A stretch of 64,000 bases of DNA. Origin: Candidatus Pacearchaeota archaeon (GTDB lineage Archaea > Nanobdellota > Nanobdellia > Pacearchaeales > GW2011-AR1). Below, in pieces: positions 33,409-42,195 of the stretch (positions are counted from its first letter, which is position 1; every line of letters starts with the position of its first letter). Position numbers and translations under genes: made by a program. The notes beneath the pieces are model-generated. The model was not told the origin of the DNA. It did not search any database and saw only the letters and a program-made list of their open reading frames with translations. The stretch covers positions 244,097-308,096 of the forward strand of contig JAIFVX010000001.1 in the NCBI GenBank assembly GCA_019659125.1. The letters are read 5' to 3'.

Positions 33409-33963
33409 CTAGCTCGAGGAGATCCTAACGACGCTGCCAGTGAGGGTTTTTCCTGTGAGCTCTTGGTAGAGCTTCAAATAGCCTTTAGAGAACAAGGTGG
33501 TCTTGTCAGCCAGAAGCTCAAACGTGGAATCTCCCGACTGAAAGGATTCCTGGATATGATTCCGATTCTTAAGCATGAGTACTGCTTCCCGCGGGCTGGT
33601 TATAACTTTGATGTCTTTTCCAACAATATCCCCTTTTTCAACACGTATGTTCCCGTTCTCGATGACACTGTAGTAATGAGCAGCCCCAATGACAAACTGT
33701 AGCTTCGGCGTGTCATTGCTCAACGGAGGATTATGGAGTTCATACGCCTTAACACTGTAAAGAAAATAATAAATGAATGACTCATTGAGTTGACCGATCG
33801 CTTGATCAACAGTCAAACCTTCTATCGGGTTGGCAATCGATTCAGGAGGTTGGACATACGCTTCTGGAGGTGTATAAAGGGCAAAGTAAAAGAACAAAGT
33901 TCCCACCAAAACAAGATTCAGCAACACAGAGAGAGCTAACGCCAATTTACCTCTTTTTTCCAT
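33409..33963 (-). CDS. Membrane-anchored extracytoplasmic protein, 184 aa, unknown
   Basis: Not recognised. A single N-terminal transmembrane segment (about 7-29) followed by an exposed domain of ~150 residues with two N-glycosylation sequons (NES, NDT). It ends with KTLTGSVVRISSS. No catalytic motif. A TTTAAA box lies 26.5 nt before the ATG; the metallophosphoesterase gene diverges from it. Confidence 0.55.
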   Translation of the reverse strand: MEKRGKLALALSVLLNLVLVGTLFFYFALYTPPEAYVQPPESIANPIEGLTVDQAIGQLNESFIYYFLYSVKAYELHNPPLSNDTPKLQFVIGAAHYYSVIENGNIRVEKGDIVGKDIKVITSPREAVLMLKNRNHIQESFQSGDSTFELLADKTTLFSKGYLKLYQELTGKTLTGSVVRISSS

Positions 33964-34036
33964 CGTTCACCCAATTGTCAGGTATTTTTAAAATGTTCGA
34001 TAAAAAGGCTTATAATGCATAAAGATATCAAATGCT

Positions 34037-34639
34037 ATGAAAAAATTCAAGATTCTTGCAGCATCAGACTTGCATGGAGAGTCGAAGCAGGCAAAGAAGC
34101 TTGCAGATAAGGCTGAGAAGGAAAAGGTCGATCTTGTTGTCCTTTGTGGAGACTTGCTTGGCTGGACAGAGACAAAGAACATCATAAAGCCTTTCAAAGA
34201 CAAACATCAAAGGGTTTTATTGATACCAGGCAATCATGAATCCTTTGCAACGGCAGACTTCTTAGCCTCATTGTATGGGGTAAAGAACATTCATGGATAT
34301 GCAGTCAAATACGAAGATATAGGGTTCTTTGGGGCAGGGGGAGCTGACATAGGTCCTGGAATAATCTCTGAGAAGGAACTATTCAAGACACTCAAGAAGG
34401 CCCATGATGGCCTCAAGGGTATAGAAAAGAAGATTATGGTGACTCATATGCATCCTGCAGGCAGTCTCTCTGAATTCTCAGGTTTTCGAGGAAGCGACTC
34501 CATTACTAAGGCAATCAAGCAGTTCAAGCCCAACATCCTCTTGCACGGACACATTCATGAAGCCGCAGGTATGGAACAGATCATCGGTGGCACGCGAGTC
34601 ATTAACGTAGGAAAAGAAGGCAAGATTATTGAGATTTAA
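34037..34639 (+). CDS. Calcineurin-like metallophosphoesterase
   Basis: The 200-aa enzyme has the full metal-binding series: D11-x-H13 (ASDLHGES), GD (VVLCGDLLG), GNHE (IPGNHES), the H in VTHMH and the GHIH motif (LHGHIHEAAG). It hydrolyses phosphoesters; the substrate is unknown, though family members act on nucleotides or nucleic acids. A TATAAT box is centred about 24.5 nt upstream. The stop overlaps the convergent gene by 4 nt. Confidence 0.92.
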   Translation: MKKFKILAASDLHGESKQAKKLADKAEKEKVDLVVLCGDLLGWTETKNIIKPFKDKHQRVLLIPGNHESFATADFLASLYGVKNIHGYAVKYEDIGFFGAGGADIGPGIISEKELFKTLKKAHDGLKGIEKKIMVTHMHPAGSLSEFSGFRGSDSITKAIKQFKPNILLHGHIHEAAGMEQIIGGTRVINVGKEGKIIEI

Positions 34640-35049
34640 AACTCAACATCTCGAGCGGAAGATGGTTCACTCTTCTCATGATAGCTTCCAAGTAGTCCAT
34701 CCCCTCTGAGTATGAAACTATTCCCATTTTCAATATTAAAAATTTGATATCCAATTCTGCTTGTATTTCTGTATCCGTCTGCTGGAATAACATACGCTAC
34801 ATGATTATCGAATGAAGGCAATCCTGAACCTACTGAAAATCTTTCATGTTTTCCTCCCTTAACTACTTCAGCAAGAGAAGTTATAACTAATTTGGAACAT
34901 ATCTTTCTTTGCAAATCAAGAGCTAGATGAGAAAGCATAAGAGGAAGTTCTCCTTCAGTTGCTATTCCATAGATAACATAGTTATCTTTAGTAAGTTTAT
35001 CATGTAATGTTTGAGGTTCCTGAGCAATATCTGTTTTCACTCCACTCAT
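34636..35049 (-). CDS. Hypothetical protein, 137 aa
   Basis: Not recognised. A soluble alpha/beta protein with TKDNYVIYGIATEGELPLML and a helix DLQRKICSKLVITSLAEVV. Several beta segments follow. The AT-rich composition resembles the other small accessory genes here. No motif was identified. Confidence 0.5.
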   Translation of the reverse strand: MSGVKTDIAQEPQTLHDKLTKDNYVIYGIATEGELPLMLSHLALDLQRKICSKLVITSLAEVVKGGKHERFSVGSGLPSFDNHVAYVIPADGYRNTSRIGYQIFNIENGNSFILRGDGLLGSYHEKSEPSSARDVEF

Positions 35050-35140
35050 TTATCAATAATAAAAAACCTCTATATAAACATCTATATCCTCGAGAACATA
35101 AAATCTATATAGTTTAAGAGTACCCTATTTTTAACACATC

Positions 35141-37342
35141 ATGGCAGTAAATGACTTTCTACCCTTGACAGATGTCAAGATGACTACTGAAAAAGAAGTT
35201 AGGCAGAAGCCGTCTCTAGCTGAGCTTACGACCATTGAATCCCCGGGAAAGCCAATGCCTGCAGATTCTCTGGAAGGAGAAAAAGAGAAAAAGAAGGCGA
35301 GGAAAGCAAAGAAAGAGACCTCTGAAGCCAAAGAGGAAAAGGTAAAGAAGGACGGGATTATGATCATTACAGAGAAGCCACAGGCAGCCATGAAGATCGC
35401 CTTTGCACTTGGGGATGCACGGAAATATACTGAAGAGGGAGCATCATATTATGAAGTTGAAAGGAATGGGAAAAAGATCATTGTTGCCTCTGCTGTCGGC
35501 CATCTCTTCAATCTAACCTATGTAAAAGGGCAAAAAGGATGGCCTATATTCAATGTAGAATGGGAGCCATCGTTTGAAAGCAAGGCAGGAGCATTCACGA
35601 GACGATATTATAATCTCTTGAAAAAACTTGCACGGACATCAAAAGAGTTTATGGTTGCCACTGATTTCGATGTCGAAGGAGAGGTCATAGGCTGGAACGT
35701 TTTGCGTTTCATATGCAAGGAGAAGACTGCGAAGAGAATGAAATATTCAACATTAACTGCCCCAGAATTGGAAAAGGCATTTGAGAACCCTATGAAAGAG
35801 CTTGCTTGGGGAAATGCCTATGCTGGGGAGACTCGTCATGTACTTGATTGGATGTATGGAATAAATCTTTCCAGGGCATTGATGTCATCTATAAAGAAGG
35901 CAGGATCGTTCAAAATTCTCTCTATTGGCAGAGTGCAAGGCCCCGCATTAAAGATTATCGTGGATAGGGATCATGAGATAGATAATTTCAAGGTCGAGCC
36001 ATTCTGGAGAGTGTTTGCGGATGCTCAAGGAGTTTCATTCCAACACCCTGAAGATATTTTTAATAAAGATGATTTAAAGAAGTTCGATGGGATAAAGCAG
36101 GGAATTGCAGAGACAAGGACTAAAGATGAAAAGACTCCCCCTCCTGTGCCGTTTGATTTGACAACCTTACAAAGAGAGGCCTATCGTTTGTATAAGATGA
36201 ATCCTTCAGAGACGCTTAAGATTGCCCAAAAGTTATACCTTGATGGAATTATTTCATATCCAAGAACTTCCTCTCAAAAAATTCCTGATGAGATAGAGCC
36301 AAAAAAGATACTTAAAAAGCTTGAGAAGCAATTTCCTGAAGCGAAGAACGCGACGAGAAGTAGACCTATTGAAGGGAAGAAATCAGATCCGGCCCATCCG
36401 TCTATCTATCCAACAGGAGAATTCAGGAAGCTTGACGAACGGGAAGAAAAGATTTACAAGATTATTGCAAAGCGATTCATTGCTGCATTCTCTCCGGATG
36501 CTCTAACGGTCGATAAGAAAATAACACTGACCGCAGGAGATGTAAAGTTTATCGCCAATGGATTAACCATTACTGAAAAAGGGTGGACAGCATTCTATCC
36601 AGTCATCATGGAGGAGATCCATCTCCCCGATATGCAAGGAGTTATCAAGATCGACGAGATAAAAAAGGATGAGCGAGAAACACAGCCTCCTAAACGATAC
36701 ACCCCAACATCTCTGGTTTCTATTTTGGAGAAAAAGAATCTCGGAACAAAGGCAACACGTTCCATGATTGTAGACACTCTCTTTGAGCGAGGATATCTTG
36801 AAGGGACAAGCATTAAAGCGACTCCCCTTGGCGTGCGTCTTGTGAACACTCTCAATAAATATTCTCCCATTATTGTGGATGAGAATCTCACGAGACAATT
36901 GGAGGAGGAACTGGAAAAGATCCAGCTAGGGGGTTCAAACTTGGAGGAAAAAGAAAAAGAAGTTATTGAGAAGGCGAAGAGACTCATTACCGACATATCG
37001 AAGGAATTTAAAGTTCAGGAATTGAACATTGGCCAAGAGCTTTCGAAGGGAATTGCCGATGTTCGAGAACAGCAAAAGGAAGCATCAATCATCATGCCCT
37101 GTCCAACCTGCAAGCAAGGGAACTTAAGAATTATGTTTTCAAAGAAAACGCGGCGATACTTCGCTGCGTGTTCAAATTATCCAAACTGCAAGCAGACCTA
37201 TACTCTTCCTCCCAATGCACTGATAAAGAAGACTGAGAAAGTCTCCGATAAAGGACTTCCTATCCTAATAGCCATACGAAAAGGCAAGCGACCATGGGAA
37301 TTCCCCTTTGATCCTTTCTGGAAAAAAGAAGCTACGAATTGA
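35141..37342 (+). CDS. topA: DNA topoisomerase I (type IA), archaeal
   Basis: Relaxes negative supercoils via a 5'-phosphotyrosine. The 733-aa protein has a Toprim domain (MIITEKPQAAMKIAF; ATDFDVEGEVIGW), the IGRVQGPAL motif, the catalytic tyrosine (~373) in GIISYPRTSSQ and a C-terminal zinc finger CPTC...CSNYPNC (~653-690). A ~70-residue Lys/Glu-rich extension precedes the conserved start; a TATA-like box ~26 nt before the upstream ATG supports it as translated. No reverse-gyrase helicase domain. Confidence 0.94.
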   Translation: MAVNDFLPLTDVKMTTEKEVRQKPSLAELTTIESPGKPMPADSLEGEKEKKKARKAKKETSEAKEEKVKKDGIMIITEKPQAAMKIAFALGDARKYTEEGASYYEVERNGKKIIVASAVGHLFNLTYVKGQKGWPIFNVEWEPSFESKAGAFTRRYYNLLKKLARTSKEFMVATDFDVEGEVIGWNVLRFICKEKTAKRMKYSTLTAPELEKAFENPMKELAWGNAYAGETRHVLDWMYGINLSRALMSSIKKAGSFKILSIGRVQGPALKIIVDRDHEIDNFKVEPFWRVFADAQGVSFQHPEDIFNKDDLKKFDGIKQGIAETRTKDEKTPPPVPFDLTTLQREAYRLYKMNPSETLKIAQKLYLDGIISYPRTSSQKIPDEIEPKKILKKLEKQFPEAKNATRSRPIEGKKSDPAHPSIYPTGEFRKLDEREEKIYKIIAKRFIAAFSPDALTVDKKITLTAGDVKFIANGLTITEKGWTAFYPVIMEEIHLPDMQGVIKIDEIKKDERETQPPKRYTPTSLVSILEKKNLGTKATRSMIVDTLFERGYLEGTSIKATPLGVRLVNTLNKYSPIIVDENLTRQLEEELEKIQLGGSNLEEKEKEVIEKAKRLITDISKEFKVQELNIGQELSKGIADVREQQKEASIIMPCPTCKQGNLRIMFSKKTRRYFAACSNYPNCKQTYTLPPNALIKKTEKVSDKGLPILIAIRKGKRPWEFPFDPFWKKEATN

Positions 37343-37718
37343 CGAATACAGAGCCATTCACTTTTTGGATGATGTTCTTTCCAGGCACTGGTTTTCCTGT
37401 AACATTAAGTACTTTTAACGCAAGTGCCCTCTTGTTATCAAGGGTGATGACGTAAGCATACCCATCAACAAATGATACATTATAAGGGGTATCAAAAACA
37501 GAGTCTGGAAGCGAAAATTGTCTGTAATATCCATCAGTCGATTCTGATGCAAGTGCAACCTCGCCCTGAAGGGTGACTGCAACATCCTTCAATACCCTTC
37601 CTCTCTTTTCTTCCAAGCTATTTCCAATGTTGACCTGTACAGCAACAGTAAATGCTATAAGAAAAAACAATGCAGCACCTACAAGAATAACAAACTCGAT
37701 AGCAGATTGTCCTTTCAT
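37332..37718 (-). CDS. Class III prepilin-like protein (pseudopilin), 128 aa
   Basis: Short basic leader MKG, then Q-S-A-I-E and a hydrophobic helix (FVILVGAALFFLIAFTVAV), the archaeal type IV pilin class III signal in which prepilin peptidase cuts after Gly. The rest is a small beta-rich head. It overlaps the upstream prepilin gene by 4 nt and the topA end by 11 nt. A minor pilin or assembly pseudopilin of the locus on the other strand is likely. Confidence 0.75.
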   Translation of the reverse strand: MKGQSAIEFVILVGAALFFLIAFTVAVQVNIGNSLEEKRGRVLKDVAVTLQGEVALASESTDGYYRQFSLPDSVFDTPYNVSFVDGYAYVITLDNKRALALKVLNVTGKPVPGKNIIQKVNGSVFVNS

Positions 37719-38146
37719 CCTTCCACCAATTGGACACTGTTTGCCTGTGCGATCACGATAATCTTTTTCAATCCGTCTGAAGGCGATAAACTGCCCTCCA
37801 AGGGCACAGAACTGGTATAAGAAATGGTGCTAACACCACCACTTCCTGAGACATTGAAGATCATGTCAGTACCGGAAAGCGTGATGCCCTGAACTCCTTG
37901 TGGAAGGTAGGCCGTGATCGTTGCCCTGGATGGTTGCCCTGCATAAAACACAGTCTCTGCAGAGTTAATGACCTTCTGTGAAAACCTCTCAAGCTGATTG
38001 AACTTTATCTTATCCTTTATCTGAGAGCTATAGAATAATGCGCTCCCCAAACTGACAATAATAAGGAAGCTAATGAATCCTACCAAGATCATGTATTCCA
38101 TGCTGATCTGCCCTCTCTTTCTGTCGGTAAAGTTTATAAAACGCAT
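37715..38146 (-). CDS. Class III prepilin-like protein, 143 aa
   Basis: Leader of 12 residues (MRFINFTDRKRG), then Q-I-S-M-E and a long hydrophobic helix (YMILVGFISFLIIVSLG), then an extracellular domain of ~100 residues rich in Ser/Gly/Thr. The QxSxE start is the classic archaeal type IV pilin and archaellin signature. First gene of a two-gene unit, with a TATATA box about 28 nt upstream. Confidence 0.8.
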   Translation of the reverse strand: MRFINFTDRKRGQISMEYMILVGFISFLIIVSLGSALFYSSQIKDKIKFNQLERFSQKVINSAETVFYAGQPSRATITAYLPQGVQGITLSGTDMIFNVSGSGGVSTISYTSSVPLEGSLSPSDGLKKIIVIAQANSVQLVEG

Positions 38147-38193
38147 TGCTATAGAAAGAGGAGAAAAAAGATATATAAACTTATCACTTTAGA

Positions 38194-38751
38194 ATGGAAT
38201 TTAAAAGAGGGAGACCCACAGTCTTGGCAGGCATTGTCATGTGTTTAGCGTTCGTAGCTGTTCTTCATACCGTTGTCGTTATTATACGATATGGTACGGG
38301 AATTTCGGGAGTGTATGAGCACGGAGTTTCAGGATTTTCCGTGGGGAAAACAGACTTAGGAGAGGAGATCACGAGCGCAAATCCATCTATACCTCTAAGA
38401 TCAAAAATAATTCTTGCGACGGAATGGGCCGCTCTTGTTGCGATTATCCTCTTCATCCTTGTGAGGGAGAAGACTGATCAGACGGAAGAGCCTATCACAT
38501 TTAATCTTGAAGAGGCCTATGGTAAATCACGGACAAAAACCGATCTTGACGTGTTGTATGATATCTTACGTGAAAGAAAACATCTCCGCCTTTCAACTAT
38601 TTGCAAGCTCTTTAAGGTAAAGAAAGAGCTCGTCATCGAATGGGCAGAGATACTCGAGCGAGCAGAGCTTGCTATCATTGATTATCCTAAACTGGGGGAG
38701 CCAGTCATAAAAATAAATGAAACACCATCACAGCCAGCCAGCCAAGCATAA
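38194..38751 (+). CDS. Membrane-anchored winged-helix protein
   Basis: The 185-aa protein has two transmembrane segments (about 9-30 and 72-92) and a cytoplasmic C-terminal wHTH-like domain (about 115-170; HLRLSTICKLFKVKKELVIEWAEILERAEL). Membrane-bound one-component regulators of this form exist in archaea; here it heads the pilus gene cluster and overlaps the secretion ATPase gene by 35 nt, so it may regulate the cluster or join the assembly machine. Function inferred from layout only. Confidence 0.6.
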   Translation: MEFKRGRPTVLAGIVMCLAFVAVLHTVVVIIRYGTGISGVYEHGVSGFSVGKTDLGEEITSANPSIPLRSKIILATEWAALVAIILFILVREKTDQTEEPITFNLEEAYGKSRTKTDLDVLYDILRERKHLRLSTICKLFKVKKELVIEWAEILERAELAIIDYPKLGEPVIKINETPSQPASQA

Positions 38752-40372
38752 GTCTAAGCATCCAGCAATAAGACATGTAGCACATCACAAGCTAGTGCAC
38801 ACCATAGTGAACAAGCTTGTTCAGCCGATTCAGCCAGTGATGCACAAGCCCGAGGCCATAGTAGAGCGAAAACCTGAAAAGGAAGAATCTAAGATCGCAG
38901 ACAAATATGAGATCAGCATTGATGGCGCCAAGGTCACTATTGAAGTAAGGAAAGAAAAGCTGGGCTATGTCTATTATCTTAACGTACCAAGTGTCAACAT
39001 TGCCACCGCAACGCTCATGAAAGAGATACGTGACGAATTGATTACCGTCACCACCATCAGTATGAAAGAGCTTGCAGACCCAGAATCTTTTTTCGTCATT
39101 AAGCAAAGATTCATCAGAGATGCTGTAAAAATCATACGAGAAAAGCTCCCTCATCTGAATGAGGAAACAGAGAAATTCCTGATAGGAAAGCTGATTCAGG
39201 ATATGCTTGGTCTGGGGGAGATAGAATTCCTTATCAATGATCCTATTCTTGAGGAGATTGTCATTCCTTCGTCGAAAGAGCCTATACGAGTGTATAATAA
39301 AAAGTTTGGATGGCTTGAGACAAACCTCACCATCAGGAGAGAGGAAGACATCATCAACTATGCAAATATTATTGCCCGAAGAGTAGGTAGACAGATCACC
39401 GTATTAAGCCCATTGCTTGACGCGCACCTGGTAACGGGCGATAGAGTTAACGCAGTTCTCTACCCCGTGAATACGAAGGGAAACACCATTACCATAAGAA
39501 AATTCGCTCGTGATCCATATACAATCATTGACATGATTAATAACAAGACGTGTGACTCTGAAACTGCCGCCTTGCTCTGGCTTGCGATGGAATATGAAAT
39601 GAACATTCTCATCTCGGGAGGTACAGGAAGTGGAAAAACATCGTTCCTGAATGCATGCCTTCCATTCATTCCCCCTAACCAGCGAATCATTAGTATTGAA
39701 GACACTCGTGAGTTGATGCTTCCTGAATTCCTTTACTGGACACCTCTGGTTACACGAACACCAAACCCTGAAGGGAAGGGAGAGGTGAGCATGCTTGATC
39801 TTCTTATCAACTCTCTGAGAATGAGGCCTGACAGAATTATTCTTGGGGAAATGAGAAAACAGCAGGAAGCAATGGTTCTCTTTGAGGCCATGCATACCGG
39901 TCACTCAGTCTATGCTACAGTGCACGCAGATTCTGCATCAGAAACTATTGCACGACTCGTGAATCCTCCTATCAGTGTCCCTCCCAATCTGCTTCGATCC
40001 GTCCATCTTAATGTAGTCATGTTTAGAGATAGAAGAAAAGGAATTCGAAGAATACTACAGATCGCTGAATTTGAGGCAGAGAAGAATACTGCGCGATCGA
40101 ACATCCTCTACCGATGGGTTCCTGAGGAGGATAAGATGGTATTGCACAGTGAAAGCTCTCGGTTCTTTGAATCAATCTTCAGGAACACGGGAATGTCTGA
40201 GACTGAAATAAACAAAGTTCTTGCTGACAAGAAACAGATACTTGAATGGCTTATAAAAAACAACATCAGAAGCCTTGAGGAATTCGGAAGGGTCATGAAC
40301 CTATACTACAAGAGCAAAGACACCCTGTTGAAGGCAATGAAGGAAAACTCCATAGCCTGGATACGGGGATGA
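38717..40372 (+). CDS. Type II/IV secretion (GspE/TadA/ArlI-type) ATPase
   Basis: The 551-aa hexameric ATPase powers pilus assembly. A His/Lys-rich N-terminus (~40 residues) is followed by an N-terminal domain, then the C-terminal RecA-like domain with Walker A GGTGSGKTS (~301), an Asp box (IISIEDTREL), Walker B (RMRPDRIILGEMR) and His box (THADS-like TVHADSASETIARL). The start lies inside the end of the preceding gene; a later in-frame ATG (about residue 43) is an alternative. Confidence 0.92.
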   Translation: MKHHHSQPAKHKSKHPAIRHVAHHKLVHTIVNKLVQPIQPVMHKPEAIVERKPEKEESKIADKYEISIDGAKVTIEVRKEKLGYVYYLNVPSVNIATATLMKEIRDELITVTTISMKELADPESFFVIKQRFIRDAVKIIREKLPHLNEETEKFLIGKLIQDMLGLGEIEFLINDPILEEIVIPSSKEPIRVYNKKFGWLETNLTIRREEDIINYANIIARRVGRQITVLSPLLDAHLVTGDRVNAVLYPVNTKGNTITIRKFARDPYTIIDMINNKTCDSETAALLWLAMEYEMNILISGGTGSGKTSFLNACLPFIPPNQRIISIEDTRELMLPEFLYWTPLVTRTPNPEGKGEVSMLDLLINSLRMRPDRIILGEMRKQQEAMVLFEAMHTGHSVYATVHADSASETIARLVNPPISVPPNLLRSVHLNVVMFRDRRKGIRRILQIAEFEAEKNTARSNILYRWVPEEDKMVLHSESSRFFESIFRNTGMSETEINKVLADKKQILEWLIKNNIRSLEEFGRVMNLYYKSKDTLLKAMKENSIAWIRG

Positions 40373-41256
40373 CGATGAAGTTTAGGATACCTTTTACGGT
40401 AGCCTCTCTCGATAAGCTGAAGAAAAGGGCTGACTACCTTCGAAAATATGTAAAATACAAGAAAAATGCATCACTCCATCTCTATCTTGAAAACTGTGAT
40501 GTTACTATATCGAGAGAAGAGTATCTTTCGATTGTCCTTAACAAATTTATAGTCGCCTTCGTCATAGTGCTCCTTGTTTTGACTCCGACCTTGACATTGG
40601 TGGGTGCAACCTCTCCTTACCTTATGTCCTTGGGCATCACGGTGCTTTTTTCAGGATTCATGGCCTTCAGTCAGCTGCTGTACCCTAAGATATATGTGGG
40701 AAGGAAACAGAAGAACATAGAAAGAAACCTTATCCCGGCGCTTGAAGACATGCTTGTCCAGCTCAACTCAGGCATCCCTCTTTTTTCAATCCTCGTGAAT
40801 GTCGCAACATCAGATTACGGGGAACTCAGTAAAGAATTCAAGAAGGCAGTAAGAAAAATTAATGCTGGACTTCCCGAAACCGATGTGCTTGAGGAGCTAG
40901 GAGAAAAGAACATATCAGTCTTCTTCAGGAGAACACTTTGGCAATTAAGTAATGGAATGAGGACAGGAAGCGATATCTCAGTTGTCATCAAAGATAGCGT
41001 AAAATCTCTAGCAGAAGAACAGCTTATCCAGATACAGAATTATGGAAACAAGCTGAACCCTCTTATCATGTTCTACATGCTTATTTCAGTCATTCTGCCA
41101 GCACTTTCAATCACGTTCCTCACTATAATATCATCGATGGTCAACCTTCCTAAGCAGGCAACGACGCTCATGTTCGTTGGCCTGTTTGTCGTTGTCATAA
41201 TCGTCCAGCTCATGTTCCTTGGTACCGTCCGTTCGTTGCGGCCAAGCCTCCTATGA
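40369..41256 (+). CDS. TadC/GspF-family pilus assembly membrane protein (first of two)
   Basis: The 295-aa platform protein has about four transmembrane segments: two near residues 55-95 and two near 235-290, with a cytoplasmic helical domain in between (LVQLNSGIPLFSILVNVATSD, MRTGSDISVVIKDSV), as in T2SSF domains. Overlaps the ATPase stop by 4 nt; a second ATG lies two codons in. Together with the next gene it resembles a split archaellum ArlJ. Confidence 0.88.
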   Translation: MTMKFRIPFTVASLDKLKKRADYLRKYVKYKKNASLHLYLENCDVTISREEYLSIVLNKFIVAFVIVLLVLTPTLTLVGATSPYLMSLGITVLFSGFMAFSQLLYPKIYVGRKQKNIERNLIPALEDMLVQLNSGIPLFSILVNVATSDYGELSKEFKKAVRKINAGLPETDVLEELGEKNISVFFRRTLWQLSNGMRTGSDISVVIKDSVKSLAEEQLIQIQNYGNKLNPLIMFYMLISVILPALSITFLTIISSMVNLPKQATTLMFVGLFVVVIIVQLMFLGTVRSLRPSLL

Positions 41257-42158
41257 AAAGAATAGAAGAAATGAAGAGAAAGAAGGCGCGAGAAAGAAAT
41301 CTCATCATAGTAAGCGGAATAAGCGTTGTGATAGGATTGATTGCCTTCTACTATGGTGGAGCACTAGCGTCAATAGCTGCAATTGTATTGAGTGCAGGGG
41401 CAATCTTAGGCTATCAGTACATGAGGAACCTCATGCAGGAGTCTATAAAGATAAAGAAGATGGAAGAGGTCTTCCCTGATTTCATCGACCTCATGGCCTC
41501 CAATCTTCGGGCGGGAATCACGATAGATAAGGCAATCCTCTTGAGCGCCAGAAAGGAGTTTGCCCCCTTAGATAAAGAGATAATGAATCTCGGAAAGGAC
41601 ATAGTAACAGGAAAAGAAATAAGTCAGGCATTACTCGATCTTAATTCTCGAGTGAATTCAGACAAGATACGAAAGACTATCGAGCTGATCATTTCAGGAA
41701 TCCGGGCGGGAGGCAATCTGTCCACATTGCTTGAGCAGACTGCTGCAAATATGCGGGATAAGCAGTTCGTTGAAAAGAGAGCGGCATCCAATGTCCTTAT
41801 GTATGTCATATTCATATTCTTCGCCGTTGCGGTAGGAGCTCCTGTCCTGTTCGCACTCTCCTCAGTCCTTGTGGAAGTGCTGACAAAGATCCTCTCCAAC
41901 CTTCCAGTGCAGGACACAGGACGCTTCAGCATTGGCTTCACTCTCACAAAGATAAATATTTCGGTGAATTTCATCATATGGTTTTCCGTGTTCTTCATTA
42001 TTGCAACGGATGTGCTTGCATCATTCGTCCTTGGACTGGTAAGCAAAGGTGAGGAGAAAGCAGGCACTAGGTATATCATTCCTCTCTGCCTTACGAGCGT
42101 CGCCGTCTTCTTTATAGTAAGGACAGTACTCATCAAGTACTTTTCAGGACTATTTTAA
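41253..42158 (+). CDS. TadC/GspF-family pilus assembly membrane protein (second of two)
   Basis: 301 aa with two N-terminal and two or three C-terminal membrane segments flanking the T2SSF helical domain (FPDFIDLMASNLRAGITIDKAIL, SGIRAGGNLSTLLEQT). Overlaps the first TadC gene by 4 nt. Two adjacent single-domain platform proteins replace the single larger ArlJ-type protein. Confidence 0.88.
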   Translation: MKRIEEMKRKKARERNLIIVSGISVVIGLIAFYYGGALASIAAIVLSAGAILGYQYMRNLMQESIKIKKMEEVFPDFIDLMASNLRAGITIDKAILLSARKEFAPLDKEIMNLGKDIVTGKEISQALLDLNSRVNSDKIRKTIELIISGIRAGGNLSTLLEQTAANMRDKQFVEKRAASNVLMYVIFIFFAVAVGAPVLFALSSVLVEVLTKILSNLPVQDTGRFSIGFTLTKINISVNFIIWFSVFFIIATDVLASFVLGLVSKGEEKAGTRYIIPLCLTSVAVFFIVRTVLIKYFSGLF

Positions 42159-42195
42159 CGGGTAGGATAAGTTTTTATAGAGTCGATGACTGGGA

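Noticed and set aside
35141-35350. Treating the Lys/Glu-rich N-terminus of topoisomerase I as untranslated, with a start near the MIITEKPQ motif
   Set aside because: A TATA-like box sits about 26 nt before the upstream ATG, and the extension is in frame without interruption.
39404-39904. Minus-strand open frame of 166 codons in the secretion ATPase gene
   Set aside because: Shadow of a conserved ATPase; no promoter and no motif.
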